Assembly (NCBI RefSeq): GCF_900104445.1
Contig: NZ_FNJI01000012.1
Location: 1-64,000, forward strand
Reading direction: 5' to 3'
DNA length: 64,000 nucleotides
From: Desulforhopalus singaporensis
GTDB lineage: Bacteria; Desulfobacterota; Desulfobulbia; Desulfobulbales; Desulfocapsaceae
Below the pieces are notes generated by a model, which worked only from the letters and a program-made list of their open reading frames with translations, was not told the DNA's origin and did not search any database. Below are positions 1-8,021 of this stretch, one piece after another (the first letter of the stretch is position 1; every line of letters starts with the position of its first letter). The position numbers and the translations under genes are program-made.

Positions 1-354
1 CCGAAACAAACGTCTGAGAATGCGGAGAAGATTCGTAAAATGAAGGAGCAACGAATCCGGGACAGCAGAGAACGCATCCCAATTGAAGGTAAGTTTGGCC
101 AGGGGAAAAACGGATACCGGCTCAACTATATTCGAGCGAAACTCCAGAAAACCTCTGAAGCATGGATCAACTGTATCTTCTTGGTGATGAATCTCATGGT
201 TCTGCTCAAGAAATTGGGCAAAAACCTCACGCTATCGTTGCTTGCTCAACTTTTTAGGCTTTGCAGCAGGATTATAGCAGCTATTTTGGAGAGAGCCTCC
301 GTGCGGGGTATCGCCGGGCCCCGTCCTCGCGTGGCACCGACGATGATTTTCTGA
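1..354 (+). pseudogene. IS5-like transposase, C-terminal fragment running off the left edge
   Basis: The frame is open from base 1, so the start lies outside the window. The visible 117 residues contain the last catalytic block of a DDE transposase: IEGKFGQGKNGY, then a helix rich in R and L and the segment INCIFLVMNLM, which is typical of IS5/IS1182-type enzymes (family knowledge). The acidic residue of IEGKF would be the final E of the DDE triad. The last 15 or so residues (GIAGPRPRVAP) look unlike the family and more like read-through into flanking DNA. A 9-base inverted repeat (292-300 and 355-363) straddles the stop codon. The exact IS family is uncertain. Confidence 0.6.
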
Positions 355-363
355 GGAGGCTCT
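292..363. repeat. 9-bp inverted repeat around the transposase stop
   Basis: AGAGCCTCC at 292-300 and its exact complement GGAGGCTCT at 355-363 enclose 54 bases that include the end of the transposase frame. It may be a weak stem-loop or a remnant IS end; no U-run follows it. Confidence 0.4.
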
Positions 364-425
364 ATTTAAGCCAAAGGAGGCAACTTTGGATGCTGATAGG
401 GGGGGCAATTTTCAGTGCTGATTGA

Positions 426-587
426 CATGCAACGACTGACCGTTTCTGTAAGCGTTTACAGAAGAGTAATTGTAATGGCTTTGATCTGGCAATTGCTTAT
501 CTTCGCGAAAAATATAGTAACAATCTCGCGGCCTCTACAATTTCTTCATCTGGCGGTGTCATTCTTTCCTTCTTGAAGTTTTTATAG
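426..587 (+). pseudogene. Tyrosine recombinase remnant (N-terminal domain only)
   Basis: An open stretch between a TGA at 423 and a TAG at 585-587 encodes about 53 residues without a usable start. By hand alignment without gaps, roughly 22 of 49 residues match residues 43-91 of the intact recombinase encoded on the other strand at 892-2007; the shared tail reads GGVILSFLKFL here and GRVILHFLHFL there. It is therefore a fragment of a related recombinase, the N-terminal core-binding domain, in the opposite orientation. It ends three bases before the truncated recombinase at 591, which marks a rearrangement junction. Confidence 0.6.
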
Positions 588-590
588 GGA

Positions 591-968
591 TTACAGGTAA
601 ATATTGAACAAGTGTCGTTCTTCCAGCATCCATGGACGAAATACTCGCTCGTGTCTACTGATTAACGTTCGTATTAATATACCTTTGGGGACAGGATTTT
701 GTATTGGCCAGCCTTCCTCTTCATGCAGATAACGGTAAAAACCGCGGATAGCAAACAAGCGGTCATTAATTGTTTTAGGGGCTAAATGCTTTTCCAGAAG
801 TAAATCAAGATATCTCCTGATGTGGTTTGAGGTTGCAGACTCCAGGTGTACAGGCAGCCAAACCAGAAAATGTTTTAACCGATACAAATAGCTATTTACG
901 CTTTGAGCGGAGTAGTTTTTTCTTTTCAAATACCTCTTGCAATTGAGTATTGACGCGGCGATGTTCAT
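591..968 (-). pseudogene. Second tyrosine recombinase, truncated after the core-binding domain
   Basis: About 125 residues starting MNIAASILNCKRYL from an ATG at 968 with a good ribosome site (GGGAGG, 6 bases upstream). It matches the N-terminal SAM-like, DNA-binding domain of XerC-type integrases: a helix with NSYLYRLKHFLVWL and then TINDRLFAIRGFYRYL. The frame stops just after the linker (PWMLEERHLF), so the whole catalytic domain with the R-H-R-Y residues is missing. It overlaps the 3' end of the upstream recombinase by 77 bases. Such overlap of consecutive recombinase genes is typical of RIT (recombinase-in-trio) elements. The truncation point coincides with the remnant on the opposite strand. 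Confidence 0.65.
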
Positions 969-2007
969 AGTGTCCTCCCTGCTCGATACGGCCCATGGCC
1001 TTGAAATACTCATGCTCTCGGGTTACATCCGTTATCCTTGCATAGCGCATGGTCATTTCGATCTCCTGATGTCCAAGCAATTGCTGTAGAACTTCCAGGC
1101 GCATGCCGGCATTAAGCATATCGGTGGCAAATGTGTGCCTCAGACTGTGTAAGCTATATCCTTTATTCGACAGACCAGCACGAGCCAGGATATTTCGCAT
1201 CGCATTCCAGGCTGTTACATAACTTATGCTTCCCCCTGGCGACCTGCCTGGAAAGAGGGATGTAGAGTTGCCTGTCCTGATTTTCAACCACTTTTTCAGT
1301 GCCTGTTCTGCATCTTCACTGTAATACACCGCACGTCCCTGGAGGTTCTTCTCTCCCAGGTAGATCAGGATCTTTCGCTCAGCAATGCTGATATCGGATA
1401 CCTGAACTTCCAGTAATTCACCGATTTTCAATCCAGTCCGCAGTAAAAGTAAAATCAAAGCCCAATCTCGATCCGAGCTAATTGCACTCAGAAGACTTTG
1501 CTGATCCTCAGAAGTAATCGCACGGGGAAGTGCTTCGGGGAGTTTTATACGGATTTTACGTTCCATGACTGTTGCCGGTAAAACATCCTGACCAACCAGG
1601 TAGTTGATAAACGCGTAGACAATTCTAAGATAATTAACAACCGACCGGACTTTTTGCCCACGGCCCTGTTCATATTCTACAAATTCGCTGATATCCTGAC
1701 GAGTCAGAGTGTTGATTTTTGACCTTTTACGTTCAAGAAAGTGCAGGAAATGCAGAATCACACGGCCTGACTGTTTGATAGTGCTCGTTGACAAAGCCCT
1801 GATGTACTTACCGTACACGTAATCTGTAGTGAAGTCTGTTCCAGGTAGACCACTTTCTATTAATCGGGAACATACGAGTTGAGCCCAATACCGTTTTTGA
1901 CCAGAACGATGATTGCCTCGATCAATAATCTGGACGTCTGGATGTACAGCAGAAAAAAACCTTTGATCAAAAGCGGTCAACTCAGTCGGATAGGTTACTT
2001 CGGTCAT
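892..2007 (-). CDS. Tyrosine recombinase/integrase, RIT-like
   Basis: A 371-residue site-specific recombinase with both domains. The N-terminal core-binding domain covers about residues 40-150. The catalytic domain has the first arginine in LLRTGLKIGELLEV, then HSLRHTFATDM (H-x-x-R), LLGHQEIEMT (second His) and the tyrosine nucleophile in MRYARIT, so it appears intact. The start ATG is preceded by AAAGGAGG. The C-terminus (KKKLLRSKRK) is basic and runs into the next recombinase gene, which overlaps it by 77 bases. The tandem arrangement suggests an RIT element whose second member is broken and whose third is absent. Base composition is AT-richer than the chromosomal genes to the right, consistent with acquisition. 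Confidence 0.85.
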   Translation of the reverse strand: MTEVTYPTELTAFDQRFFSAVHPDVQIIDRGNHRSGQKRYWAQLVCSRLIESGLPGTDFTTDYVYGKYIRALSTSTIKQSGRVILHFLHFLERKRSKINTLTRQDISEFVEYEQGRGQKVRSVVNYLRIVYAFINYLVGQDVLPATVMERKIRIKLPEALPRAITSEDQQSLLSAISSDRDWALILLLLRTGLKIGELLEVQVSDISIAERKILIYLGEKNLQGRAVYYSEDAEQALKKWLKIRTGNSTSLFPGRSPGGSISYVTAWNAMRNILARAGLSNKGYSLHSLRHTFATDMLNAGMRLEVLQQLLGHQEIEMTMRYARITDVTREHEYFKAMGRIEQGGHYEHRRVNTQLQEVFEKKKLLRSKRK

Positions 2008-2031
2008 AATCGCCTCCTTTTTCTTTTCTGA

Positions 2032-2982
2032 TTACCACCAATCCTCAGCACGCCTTAACTGTCGCTCAGGAATTGGATTTGATTTAACAGAATAATAGAT
2101 GAGAGAGTTCAATAATATAGGCAGTTTGAAACGACGATTGAACCGAAAACAAAACTCACCCAGGTAACGTGGCAAATGTCTGTGGCAGATGCCATGATAA
2201 GTGCTCAACATAGCGTTTTTCACATTGCCAATGACTGTGTTGAGCCAGTCAAAAAAAGTGAAATCTGAATTTCTGTATCGGCTGGTAGTATTAATTGAAA
2301 AATGGCTATGATTGATGGCTTGAAAACCTGCAAAACATGCAAGGCCATCTGAAACAACCAGAGATTGAGAGATGAGGTGTCTTTCCCCCCAGCGTTGAAT
2401 CTGATCAATAGTAAAGGCACCAATACGACTGAAACGTATGAAAAGGGGGTTTCCTTTTTCATTACGTTCGAGGGCAGCTATAAAGGGAGTTTTACCTTCT
2501 GCACCACGTCCGCGTTTACCCCCAGAATGTTTGCCTCCCCAATAGACGTCATCAACTTGAATGAAACCTTTGAGTGGTTTTTCATCATCAGCCTGTTTCA
2601 TAACCATTTGAAGTTTATGTTTCAGTCGCATGGCTGCATTCTGGGAGATGCCGAGAAAACGCATGAGCTTTAGAGATGAAATGCCTTTTTTAGATTGACT
2701 AACCAGGTAAATTGCAAGAAACCAGACGGTTAGCGGTAGTTTAGTGGAAGAGAAAATGGTGCCGCTTATAAGCGAAGTTTGGGAGCGGCAATTTTGACAC
2801 TGGTACAAAGAGCGAGATCGAACAAAATAGTACTGCTTGTGAGCACACCTGGGGCAGCAGTATCCATTTGGCCATTTCAGTTGGAACAGATGCTTCTGGC
2901 ATTGTTCCTCAGTTCCATATTTTGATTGAAAGTCCAGCAAACTGACACCTTGTTGAAAGTGGATTTCGCTTCGTTTCGCCAT
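2032..2982 (-). CDS. IS1595-family transposase
   Basis: A 316-residue transposase of the IS1595 (ISXO2-like) group. The N-terminus carries a four-cysteine zinc ribbon (CCPRC, then CQNC), followed by the helical segment FLAIYLVSQSKKGISSLKL. The DDE-type domain includes VDDVYWGGKHSGGKRGRG and ends with the family signature GEFCFRFNRRF. Length and motifs fit an intact gene, and the start has AGGAGGT upstream. Only 24 bases separate its stop from the recombinase start at 2007. A candidate outer end of the element lies upstream (GGGGAGTGTCA when read from about 3053 leftward), but I find no matching inverted copy on the other side, so the left end may be lost. Confidence 0.85.
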   Translation of the reverse strand: MAKRSEIHFQQGVSLLDFQSKYGTEEQCQKHLFQLKWPNGYCCPRCAHKQYYFVRSRSLYQCQNCRSQTSLISGTIFSSTKLPLTVWFLAIYLVSQSKKGISSLKLMRFLGISQNAAMRLKHKLQMVMKQADDEKPLKGFIQVDDVYWGGKHSGGKRGRGAEGKTPFIAALERNEKGNPLFIRFSRIGAFTIDQIQRWGERHLISQSLVVSDGLACFAGFQAINHSHFSINTTSRYRNSDFTFFDWLNTVIGNVKNAMLSTYHGICHRHLPRYLGEFCFRFNRRFKLPILLNSLIYYSVKSNPIPERQLRRAEDWW

Positions 2983-3053
2983 GTCTACCTCCTAGTTGAA
3001 TTTGAGGTAGTATGACATACCCGGGGTATCATATAGTGACACTCCCCTGGAAA
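2032..3053 (-). mobile_element. IS1595-type insertion sequence, left end not found
   Basis: This span includes the transposase and the 70 bases upstream of it. Near 3041-3053 the minus strand reads GGGGAGTGTCACTATATGAT, which has the G-rich start and TGTC seen at many IS1595-family ends. No inverted copy was found to the left of 2032, so the limits are provisional and the element may be partial. Confidence 0.4.
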
Positions 3054-3271
3054 AAATTGATAAGCTGAACATCAGTGGTAATCAGATTTTCTTTTGCAGA
3101 AAAAACAGAGCGTTAATAACCTTAGTATATCATTTGTGAGGTTGGGATTTTGTTACGTGGAGCCAAAGAACATCTTCCACAATTAACATCTGAAATAAAA
3201 TAGTTCAGATAAAAGGCGTAAGCTTTTTTATTTCCTTCAGAACGCCCAAAATTGATTCTGATGCCTTTAAA
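3054..3271. other. AT-rich spacer without a recognisable gene
   Basis: About 220 bases between the insertion sequence and the HTH gene. All frames are broken by stops. A short stem near GGCGTAAGCTTTTTT (about 3214-3228) could end transcription. Nothing else is recognised. Confidence 0.4.
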
Positions 3272-3697
3272 CTAGCGTTGCTGTAAGAAATAGGCCTCAA
3301 CTTTCTCAACCAGTTTTTTCCATGGCTTATTAGCCCTATTCTCCCACCTCAGGATCGATGCCGAGTCAACTGAAATAATTTTAGCAAATTTCTTACAACT
3401 GATGCCCATGTGAGTTCTATGAAGCCTTATACGATCTCCCCATGTTCTGACCCGAACGTAAGGGCAGTATCCTAAGAAATTCATGATAGCCGGATAGTGT
3501 GAAATTCGTGGCTCATATCGGTTGTTTTCCCAATTCCAAATGCAACTTTCGGTAACATCTATTATCTTTGCAACCTCTTTTTGCTCTAACTCCAAATCCA
3601 GACGTCTTTTTCGAATATGATCACCAAGAGAGTTGATATTTTGAGGATATTTTGTATTTTTAGGCAGTTGAGAGATCTTGGTTATCGATGACAACAA
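3272..3697 (-). CDS. Double helix-turn-helix (XRE-like) regulator
   Basis: The protein has two consecutive HTH_3-type units. The first starts at SLGDHIRKRRLDLELEQ and ends with CIWNWENNRYEP. The second starts at TWGDRIRLHRTHMGIS and ends with ILRWENRANKP. Two copies of the same fold separated by a short linker is a known small-regulator family often found beside mobile elements (family knowledge). The start is uncertain: the frame stays open to a GTG at 3757, but that stretch is antisense to comM coding sequence, so the true gene probably begins near the junction. A TTG at 3697 is the first possible start inside mobile DNA. The gene may have lost its native 5' end. Confidence 0.6.
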   Translation of the reverse strand: MLSSITKISQLPKNTKYPQNINSLGDHIRKRRLDLELEQKEVAKIIDVTESCIWNWENNRYEPRISHYPAIMNFLGYCPYVRVRTWGDRIRLHRTHMGISCKKFAKIISVDSASILRWENRANKPWKKLVEKVEAYFLQQR

Positions 3698-3698
3698 G

Positions 3699-4181
3699 GC
3701 AATGAAACTATGTCCTTGCGGGTTTCTCGGCGACCATCGCAACAGATGCAACTGCACCGAACGGGAAATTAAGCGTTACACAGGAAAGATTTCGGGACCT
3801 CTGCTTGACAGGATAGATATCCATCTGCTTACACAACATCTTGAATTCCGGGAATTAAACAGCAGGGAGCGCGGCGAGGAATCGGCGGTGATAAGAAAAC
3901 GGGTCGACAGGGCAAGAGAAATACAGCTTGACCGTTACAGGGATAGTAAAAATATCCACTGCAACGCCCACATGGCCAGCAACCATATTGAAAAATATTG
4001 CAAACTTGATATCAGTTCAAAAAATCTGCTGCACCGCTCTGTTGACAGACTGGGATTGTCGGCAAGAGCCTATCACCGCATTCTGAAAGTGGCACGCACC
4101 ATAGCGGATCTTGATCAAAAAAGTGTAATCGATAAAAAACATCTTGCCGAAGCAATCCAGCTCAGCCGGAAAATCATCTGA
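3699..4181 (+). pseudogene. comM: comM (YifB, magnesium-chelatase-like AAA+ protein), C-terminal remnant
   Basis: About 160 residues survive from an AAA+ helicase of the ComM/YifB family, which in other bacteria drives branch migration during natural transformation. The remnant starts at AMKLCPCGFLGD, equivalent to the NPCPCG block after the Walker B region, then GPLLDRIDIH and the C-terminal helical domain with LSARAYHRILKVARTIADL. The N-terminal fold, Walker A and Walker B are missing, so the product cannot be a working ATPase. Homology begins at about 3699, where the HTH gene region on the other strand starts, which marks the breakpoint of the mobile region. It lies 9 bases before the next gene. 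Confidence 0.8.
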
Positions 4182-4190
4182 AAGACGCCT

Positions 4191-5915
4191 ATGAAAACCA
4201 ACACAGTGGTCTACTTTCTTCTCCTGTTACTGGTCGTTTCCTATATCGTTGTGGCTAAAATTGACACCGGAGACCCTGTTGATATGGCAGAGCTTGTGCC
4301 CGCGGAAGCTCTTTTTTATATAGAACAGCGAGCCCCCTTTGCAGCCCTGCGCAGCTACGACCGCTCGATGCTGGGGAAAAAAGTTTCTTCAATCGATATA
4401 GAGGGGGTCATTGCAAAAACGGGAGGGGCCGCAAGCGATGGTCGCTTTCTTGTGGCTGCAAAAAAGATGTACCAAAAGGCCCTGACCAGCGACCTTGCCG
4501 AACTCCTGGCCGGACGCAAGCTCGGTTTTGCCATGATTCCGCCAACAGGTAAAATTGTCGAGTCCACCCTGGAAGATTTTGTAAAAAATAACACCCTTTT
4601 TCTTTCGTGGCCACGCCAGAATGCCGGTTTCATAGAGTTTGCCGGCAAGATTTACGGTCAGGCGAATGATTCGCTGCCGATAACGGTTAGCCAATACGGT
4701 AACCATCATATTCAACGTTTCGACCTGCAGGGAGAACAGCTCGCCTTTGTCAGCGCAGGCGGTACCTTTGTCGCCAGCTTCAACGAAAGGCTGTTGCGCC
4801 GCAGTATCGATTGTTACGATAAAGACAGGCTCTCTTTAAGAAAACTTGAGACATTCAACCTGGTAAAAAGGGCTGTTCGCCGGAAGGGAGACAGGTTTGT
4901 GTATCTTTCCGTGGATAGCCTGCGTTGTTGGCTTGAGCGGGTAACCGACAGTCATGAATTCAGCTGGAAGCCTGTTGTAACCAAGGAGCTCGAGACAACC
5001 AGAGGGTTTCTCAGTGTCGGGTATGGGGTCAAGAGTTCCGGCCATGTGGTGTCCGATATGCTGGCGGTGCATTACGATATCAACCAGGTCAACGACATAA
5101 CGAGGAATCATCTACAGAAAGCTCCCGGGAAAAATTCGCTGTCAAGCTTTACGACCAGACAGACCGCTGCATACTACTGGTCTAACACCGTCGATTTTTA
5201 TTATCTCCTGCCGTACCTGACGGGCGGTAAAAATTCTTCCTTCCAGACCAGAACAATTGTCAGCAGAATAGAAAAGCGGAGTGGGGTGGCTCTTGACCAA
5301 ATGTTCTCCTATCTGGGGAATGAGGCGGTCGTTGTTGTCGAACCGGGTAACTCCGACGATTTTATTACCATCCCTCTGTGCACTCTTGTCCTTGACATGA
5401 AAGAGCCGCAAAAGTTAACCAGTGCTGTAAAAAAAATGGTGTCTGCAACGGGAATTCCCGTCATTGAAAGAAGGTATGGCCCGTTGCAATACATGGTCTG
5501 GCGCGACGCCCCCCAGAACGGGCTGCAGCTGCTTTGCGGGTTTTGGGGAAACCGGCTTATCCTTGGCAATTCAGTTGGCTACTTAAAAAGAATTATCGAT
5601 CATCAGCAAGGGGGAAAGACAATCCCCCAGATGGCAATGCAAAACGGTATCGATCCGGGAACCAGAAAAGCCAGTAATTCCATAACCTATTATGACAACG
5701 TTAAAATAATGAGTATGACCCAGAGACTTTTGTCGATAATGGCGGCGTTCGTCGGCATAGAAGACCGCGAACTCTCAACCAAGGTGAAGGTCGTTATCGA
5801 TGATGTTGTGAACCCTCTGCTGGAAGGGGGGAAGATGTACAGGAAAAGCAGCAGCAGGAGCTACTTCACCCCGCATCTGGTAATGATAGAATCCAAAAAA
5901 ACTAAAAGGCAGTGA
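4191..5915 (+). CDS. Membrane-anchored or secreted conserved protein, DUF3352-like
   Basis: A 574-residue protein with one hydrophobic N-terminal segment (YFLLLLLVVSYIVVA, residues 8-22), so it is probably exported or anchored with the bulk outside the cytoplasm. After it comes ELVPAEALFYIEQRAP, which resembles the start of the DUF3352 family. The rest alternates beta-rich repeats such as GRFLVAAKKM, GGTFVASFNERLL and GNRLILGNSVGYLKR, suggesting a duplicated fold. I recognise no enzyme motif or cofactor site. It follows the comM remnant by 9 bases and may originally have been transcribed with comM. Function unknown. Confidence 0.7.
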   Translation: MKTNTVVYFLLLLLVVSYIVVAKIDTGDPVDMAELVPAEALFYIEQRAPFAALRSYDRSMLGKKVSSIDIEGVIAKTGGAASDGRFLVAAKKMYQKALTSDLAELLAGRKLGFAMIPPTGKIVESTLEDFVKNNTLFLSWPRQNAGFIEFAGKIYGQANDSLPITVSQYGNHHIQRFDLQGEQLAFVSAGGTFVASFNERLLRRSIDCYDKDRLSLRKLETFNLVKRAVRRKGDRFVYLSVDSLRCWLERVTDSHEFSWKPVVTKELETTRGFLSVGYGVKSSGHVVSDMLAVHYDINQVNDITRNHLQKAPGKNSLSSFTTRQTAAYYWSNTVDFYYLLPYLTGGKNSSFQTRTIVSRIEKRSGVALDQMFSYLGNEAVVVVEPGNSDDFITIPLCTLVLDMKEPQKLTSAVKKMVSATGIPVIERRYGPLQYMVWRDAPQNGLQLLCGFWGNRLILGNSVGYLKRIIDHQQGGKTIPQMAMQNGIDPGTRKASNSITYYDNVKIMSMTQRLLSIMAAFVGIEDRELSTKVKVVIDDVVNPLLEGGKMYRKSSSRSYFTPHLVMIESKKTKRQ

Positions 5916-6076
5916 TATTGCAAATTACCAAAAAAGAATCCGCCTGGGCGCACCCTCTTATTTTCAGCAAGGGCTTGATAGATAAGAGTTTAGGGTATAG
6001 ACTACCGCCGGTGGCGAGGGTAATGAAAACCTCAGAGATAAAATAAAAAATTAAGGAAATCCGCCGAGAGGATTCG
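5916..6076. other. Intergenic spacer
   Basis: Holds no gene that I can support. It provides the upstream region for the small gene at 6077, with GAGAGGA about 8 bases before the ATG. Confidence 0.5.
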
Positions 6077-6439
6077 ATGCAAAAGATAGTTGATGAAATA
6101 AAAAAACTGGTCAAATTCAAAAAAGACACCGATGTCGGGGATGTGGTCCTGATAGCGGCCAAAGAACCCCAGATGCTGGTCTATGCTTATGTTACATCAA
6201 TTGAGCGGGATGCCAGCCGCAAAGACGAGTGGTGGCATGTCCAGATGGCGATGCTGTCGCTTCCGGTTCAGCATATTACCTGGACTCTGAGGACGGAACA
6301 GATGACCGGACAGGAAATTTTCACCATGGGTGGCGAAGAAAGATTCGTGCAGGCTGTTGACTTTTCAGGGGTAGTCTCAAAAACCGGACCTGAGGTAACC
6401 ACTGAAAAAAAGGTGTCGCCGCTAAAAAGGATAAAGTAA
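6077..6439 (+). CDS. Small conserved protein of unknown function
   Basis: A 120-residue soluble protein with an ATG preceded by GAGAGGA. The N-terminus is a charged helix (VDEIKKLVKFKKD), followed by a compact beta-rich body (VGDVVLIAAKEPQMLVYAYVTSIERD, HVQMAMLSLPVQHITWTL) and a basic tail (KKVSPLKRIK). There are no cysteines, no signal peptide and no membrane segment. It stands alone between a + strand gene and the convergent dCMP deaminase. I do not recognise the family. Composition and ribosome site suggest a real gene. Confidence 0.6.
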   Translation: MQKIVDEIKKLVKFKKDTDVGDVVLIAAKEPQMLVYAYVTSIERDASRKDEWWHVQMAMLSLPVQHITWTLRTEQMTGQEIFTMGGEERFVQAVDFSGVVSKTGPEVTTEKKVSPLKRIK

Positions 6440-6479
6440 AAATTTTCCCGTAACCTTTGCCCGAATTGTTCAACAATAG

Positions 6480-6980
6480 CTAAAACAGCTCCGGGGGGAT
6501 AAAACTTATCTGCAGCTGTTTAAGATTCGTTTCAAGCTTTCGATAGGTGATATACGGTGACTTGTCCAACATAATTTTTGCAGCTCTTACCTGGTCGGTA
6601 TCCCTGTATTTGTCGGAAAGATAAATTATCTCCTTGATGCCGGCCTGAATGATCACCTTGGTACATTCGTTACAGGGAAAAAGACCGACGTAAATTCGAC
6701 AGTTTTTCAGGTCGGTCGAAATGGAATTGAGCACGGCGTTCAGTTCCGCATGGCAGACGTACGGATATTTGGTCTGCAGAAATTCCCCCTGACGCTCCCA
6801 GGGGAATTCATCGTCCGAACATCCCCAGGGGAAACCATTATATCCCACTCCGACAATCTTGTTCTGTTCATTGGCGACGCAGGCCCCGACCTGGGTGTTG
6901 GGATCTTTGCTCCTCTGTGCTGACAGCAGGGCCACCGCCATAAAATATTCGTCCCAGGACAGATAGTTATCTCTTTTCAT
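6480..6980 (-). CDS. Deoxycytidylate (dCMP) deaminase
   Basis: A 166-residue enzyme that converts dCMP to dUMP, feeding thymidylate synthesis. It has the cytidine deaminase zinc site: HAELNAVLN supplies the His ligand and catalytic Glu, and PCNECTKVI supplies the two Cys ligands. [17 protein letters not shown] and YNGFPWG are typical of the dCMP deaminase/ComEB group. The length is standard. It is convergent with the small gene ending at 6439 and lies downstream of the alpha/beta-hydrolase gene on the same strand, with 27 bases between them, so it may be co-transcribed with it. Confidence 0.92.
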   Translation of the reverse strand: MKRDNYLSWDEYFMAVALLSAQRSKDPNTQVGACVANEQNKIVGVGYNGFPWGCSDDEFPWERQGEFLQTKYPYVCHAELNAVLNSISTDLKNCRIYVGLFPCNECTKVIIQAGIKEIIYLSDKYRDTDQVRAAKIMLDKSPYITYRKLETNLKQLQISFIPPELF

Positions 6981-7007
6981 AGTGTTCTGATAAGCTGGGT
7001 GTTGTTG

Positions 7008-7844
7008 TTATTTCTCGCGATCACGATATTTCTTCCGTCTCTGCCGCCAGGTATTGGCCCCACATACGGTATCGATAAACTTCTTGACCGTATCAAAATA
7101 GTGGTGTCCACCCGCCTCGCACAAGTTCTCCCTTTCACCGCCGGGGACAACAAAAAACTGCTTGGTCCGGGCTCCGCTGAAGGACTGCAGTTTTTCAGCT
7201 TCCGCAGCCGGGACCAGGGTATCACGGGAACCGTGAAAAATAAGGGTCGGGTTTTTGACACCTTCGATCTTATTTAAATTGTCAAAGCCGTCCTCCTCGC
7301 CAAAATCCAGATTGTCTTCGTCGACCCCAAGTGATCTGAGATAGAAAAGGGTGTCTCCTATGGCACTATCGAGGATCATTCCCTTGATCTTGTCGCCGTG
7401 TTGACACATCAGATCCAGCACCAACACGGCACCAAGCCCCTCACCTTTTAAGAAGACAGGGCCGTTGCACCCTTTTTCGTTGAGCCACCGTTCTGTTTGC
7501 TGAAAAAGTTCAACGCCATCTGCAAAAAAGGAGCTGACGTTTATCCCCGCCGTATCCCCTGACTCATCCCGGTAACTGACAACCGCAAAATTGAGCCCCC
7601 GGCGATTATATTCGCCCGCCATCCTGCTGCAGGCGTCGATCGATTTTCCAGGCGATGGAAAGAAAAGCAGCGTCGGCGCATCGTCACCATGGCCAAGAAA
7701 CCTGCCCTCCAGGGTGTGACCGCTGTCCACTGCAACGGGAATCCGCTGCATGTTGTCCGAAGAAGATGACTCAACATCATGGTTTTTCCCCGAAAACAAA
7801 AGGGTAGTGATTGCCGGTTTATCGAGCTTGGAAAAATTATACAT
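7008..7844 (-). CDS. Alpha/beta-hydrolase-fold protein without the nucleophile serine
   Basis: A 278-residue protein with the alpha/beta-hydrolase layout: FFPSPG oxyanion-type loop (61-66), nucleophile elbow at 134-138, LIFHGSRDTLVP acid strand (Asp 208) and a late His pair (247-248, AGGHHYF). The elbow reads G-E-G-L-G instead of G-x-S-x-G, so the catalytic serine position (136) is glycine, codon GGG at 7437-7439. Family knowledge says such a protein should not work as a serine hydrolase; it could be a binding protein or use different chemistry. There is no signal peptide. The ATG is in an AT-rich region. The C-terminus is basic (RQRRKKYRDREK). Confidence 0.75.
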   Translation of the reverse strand: MYNFSKLDKPAITTLLFSGKNHDVESSSSDNMQRIPVAVDSGHTLEGRFLGHGDDAPTLLFFPSPGKSIDACSRMAGEYNRRGLNFAVVSYRDESGDTAGINVSSFFADGVELFQQTERWLNEKGCNGPVFLKGEGLGAVLVLDLMCQHGDKIKGMILDSAIGDTLFYLRSLGVDEDNLDFGEEDGFDNLNKIEGVKNPTLIFHGSRDTLVPAAEAEKLQSFSGARTKQFFVVPGGERENLCEAGGHHYFDTVKKFIDTVCGANTWRQRRKKYRDREK

Positions 7845-7970
7845 ATCTGGTTGTTACCCTGTGGAATTTTCCTGAACAATTGTGTTTTTTACGATGCCAA
7901 ACGGCATAATGTAAATAATTCAGTCATAAATTGCCACCCTTAGTTGGTGCTGCTTGTTGCGGACAATACC

Positions 7971-8013
7971 AAGAAAAAAAGGCCTGTATCTCTTTATCCG
8001 AGATACAGGCCTT
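7971..8013 (-). terminator. Intrinsic terminator of the tRNA-His unit
   Basis: A perfect 14-base-pair stem (7979-7992 with 8000-8013) has a 7-base loop and, read on the minus strand, is followed by a TTTTTTTCTT run. It lies 8 bases past the tRNA-His 3' end. Confidence 0.88.
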
Positions 8014-8021
8014 ATGCGATC

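Noticed and set aside
3678-4181. A complete gene starting at 3678
   Set aside because: The protein matches only the C-terminal third of ComM and lacks the ATP site, so it is a remnant rather than a short gene.
7541-7879. Minus-strand frame overlapping the alpha/beta-hydrolase
   Set aside because: It is an out-of-frame shadow of the hydrolase gene rich in R, S and M with no motif.
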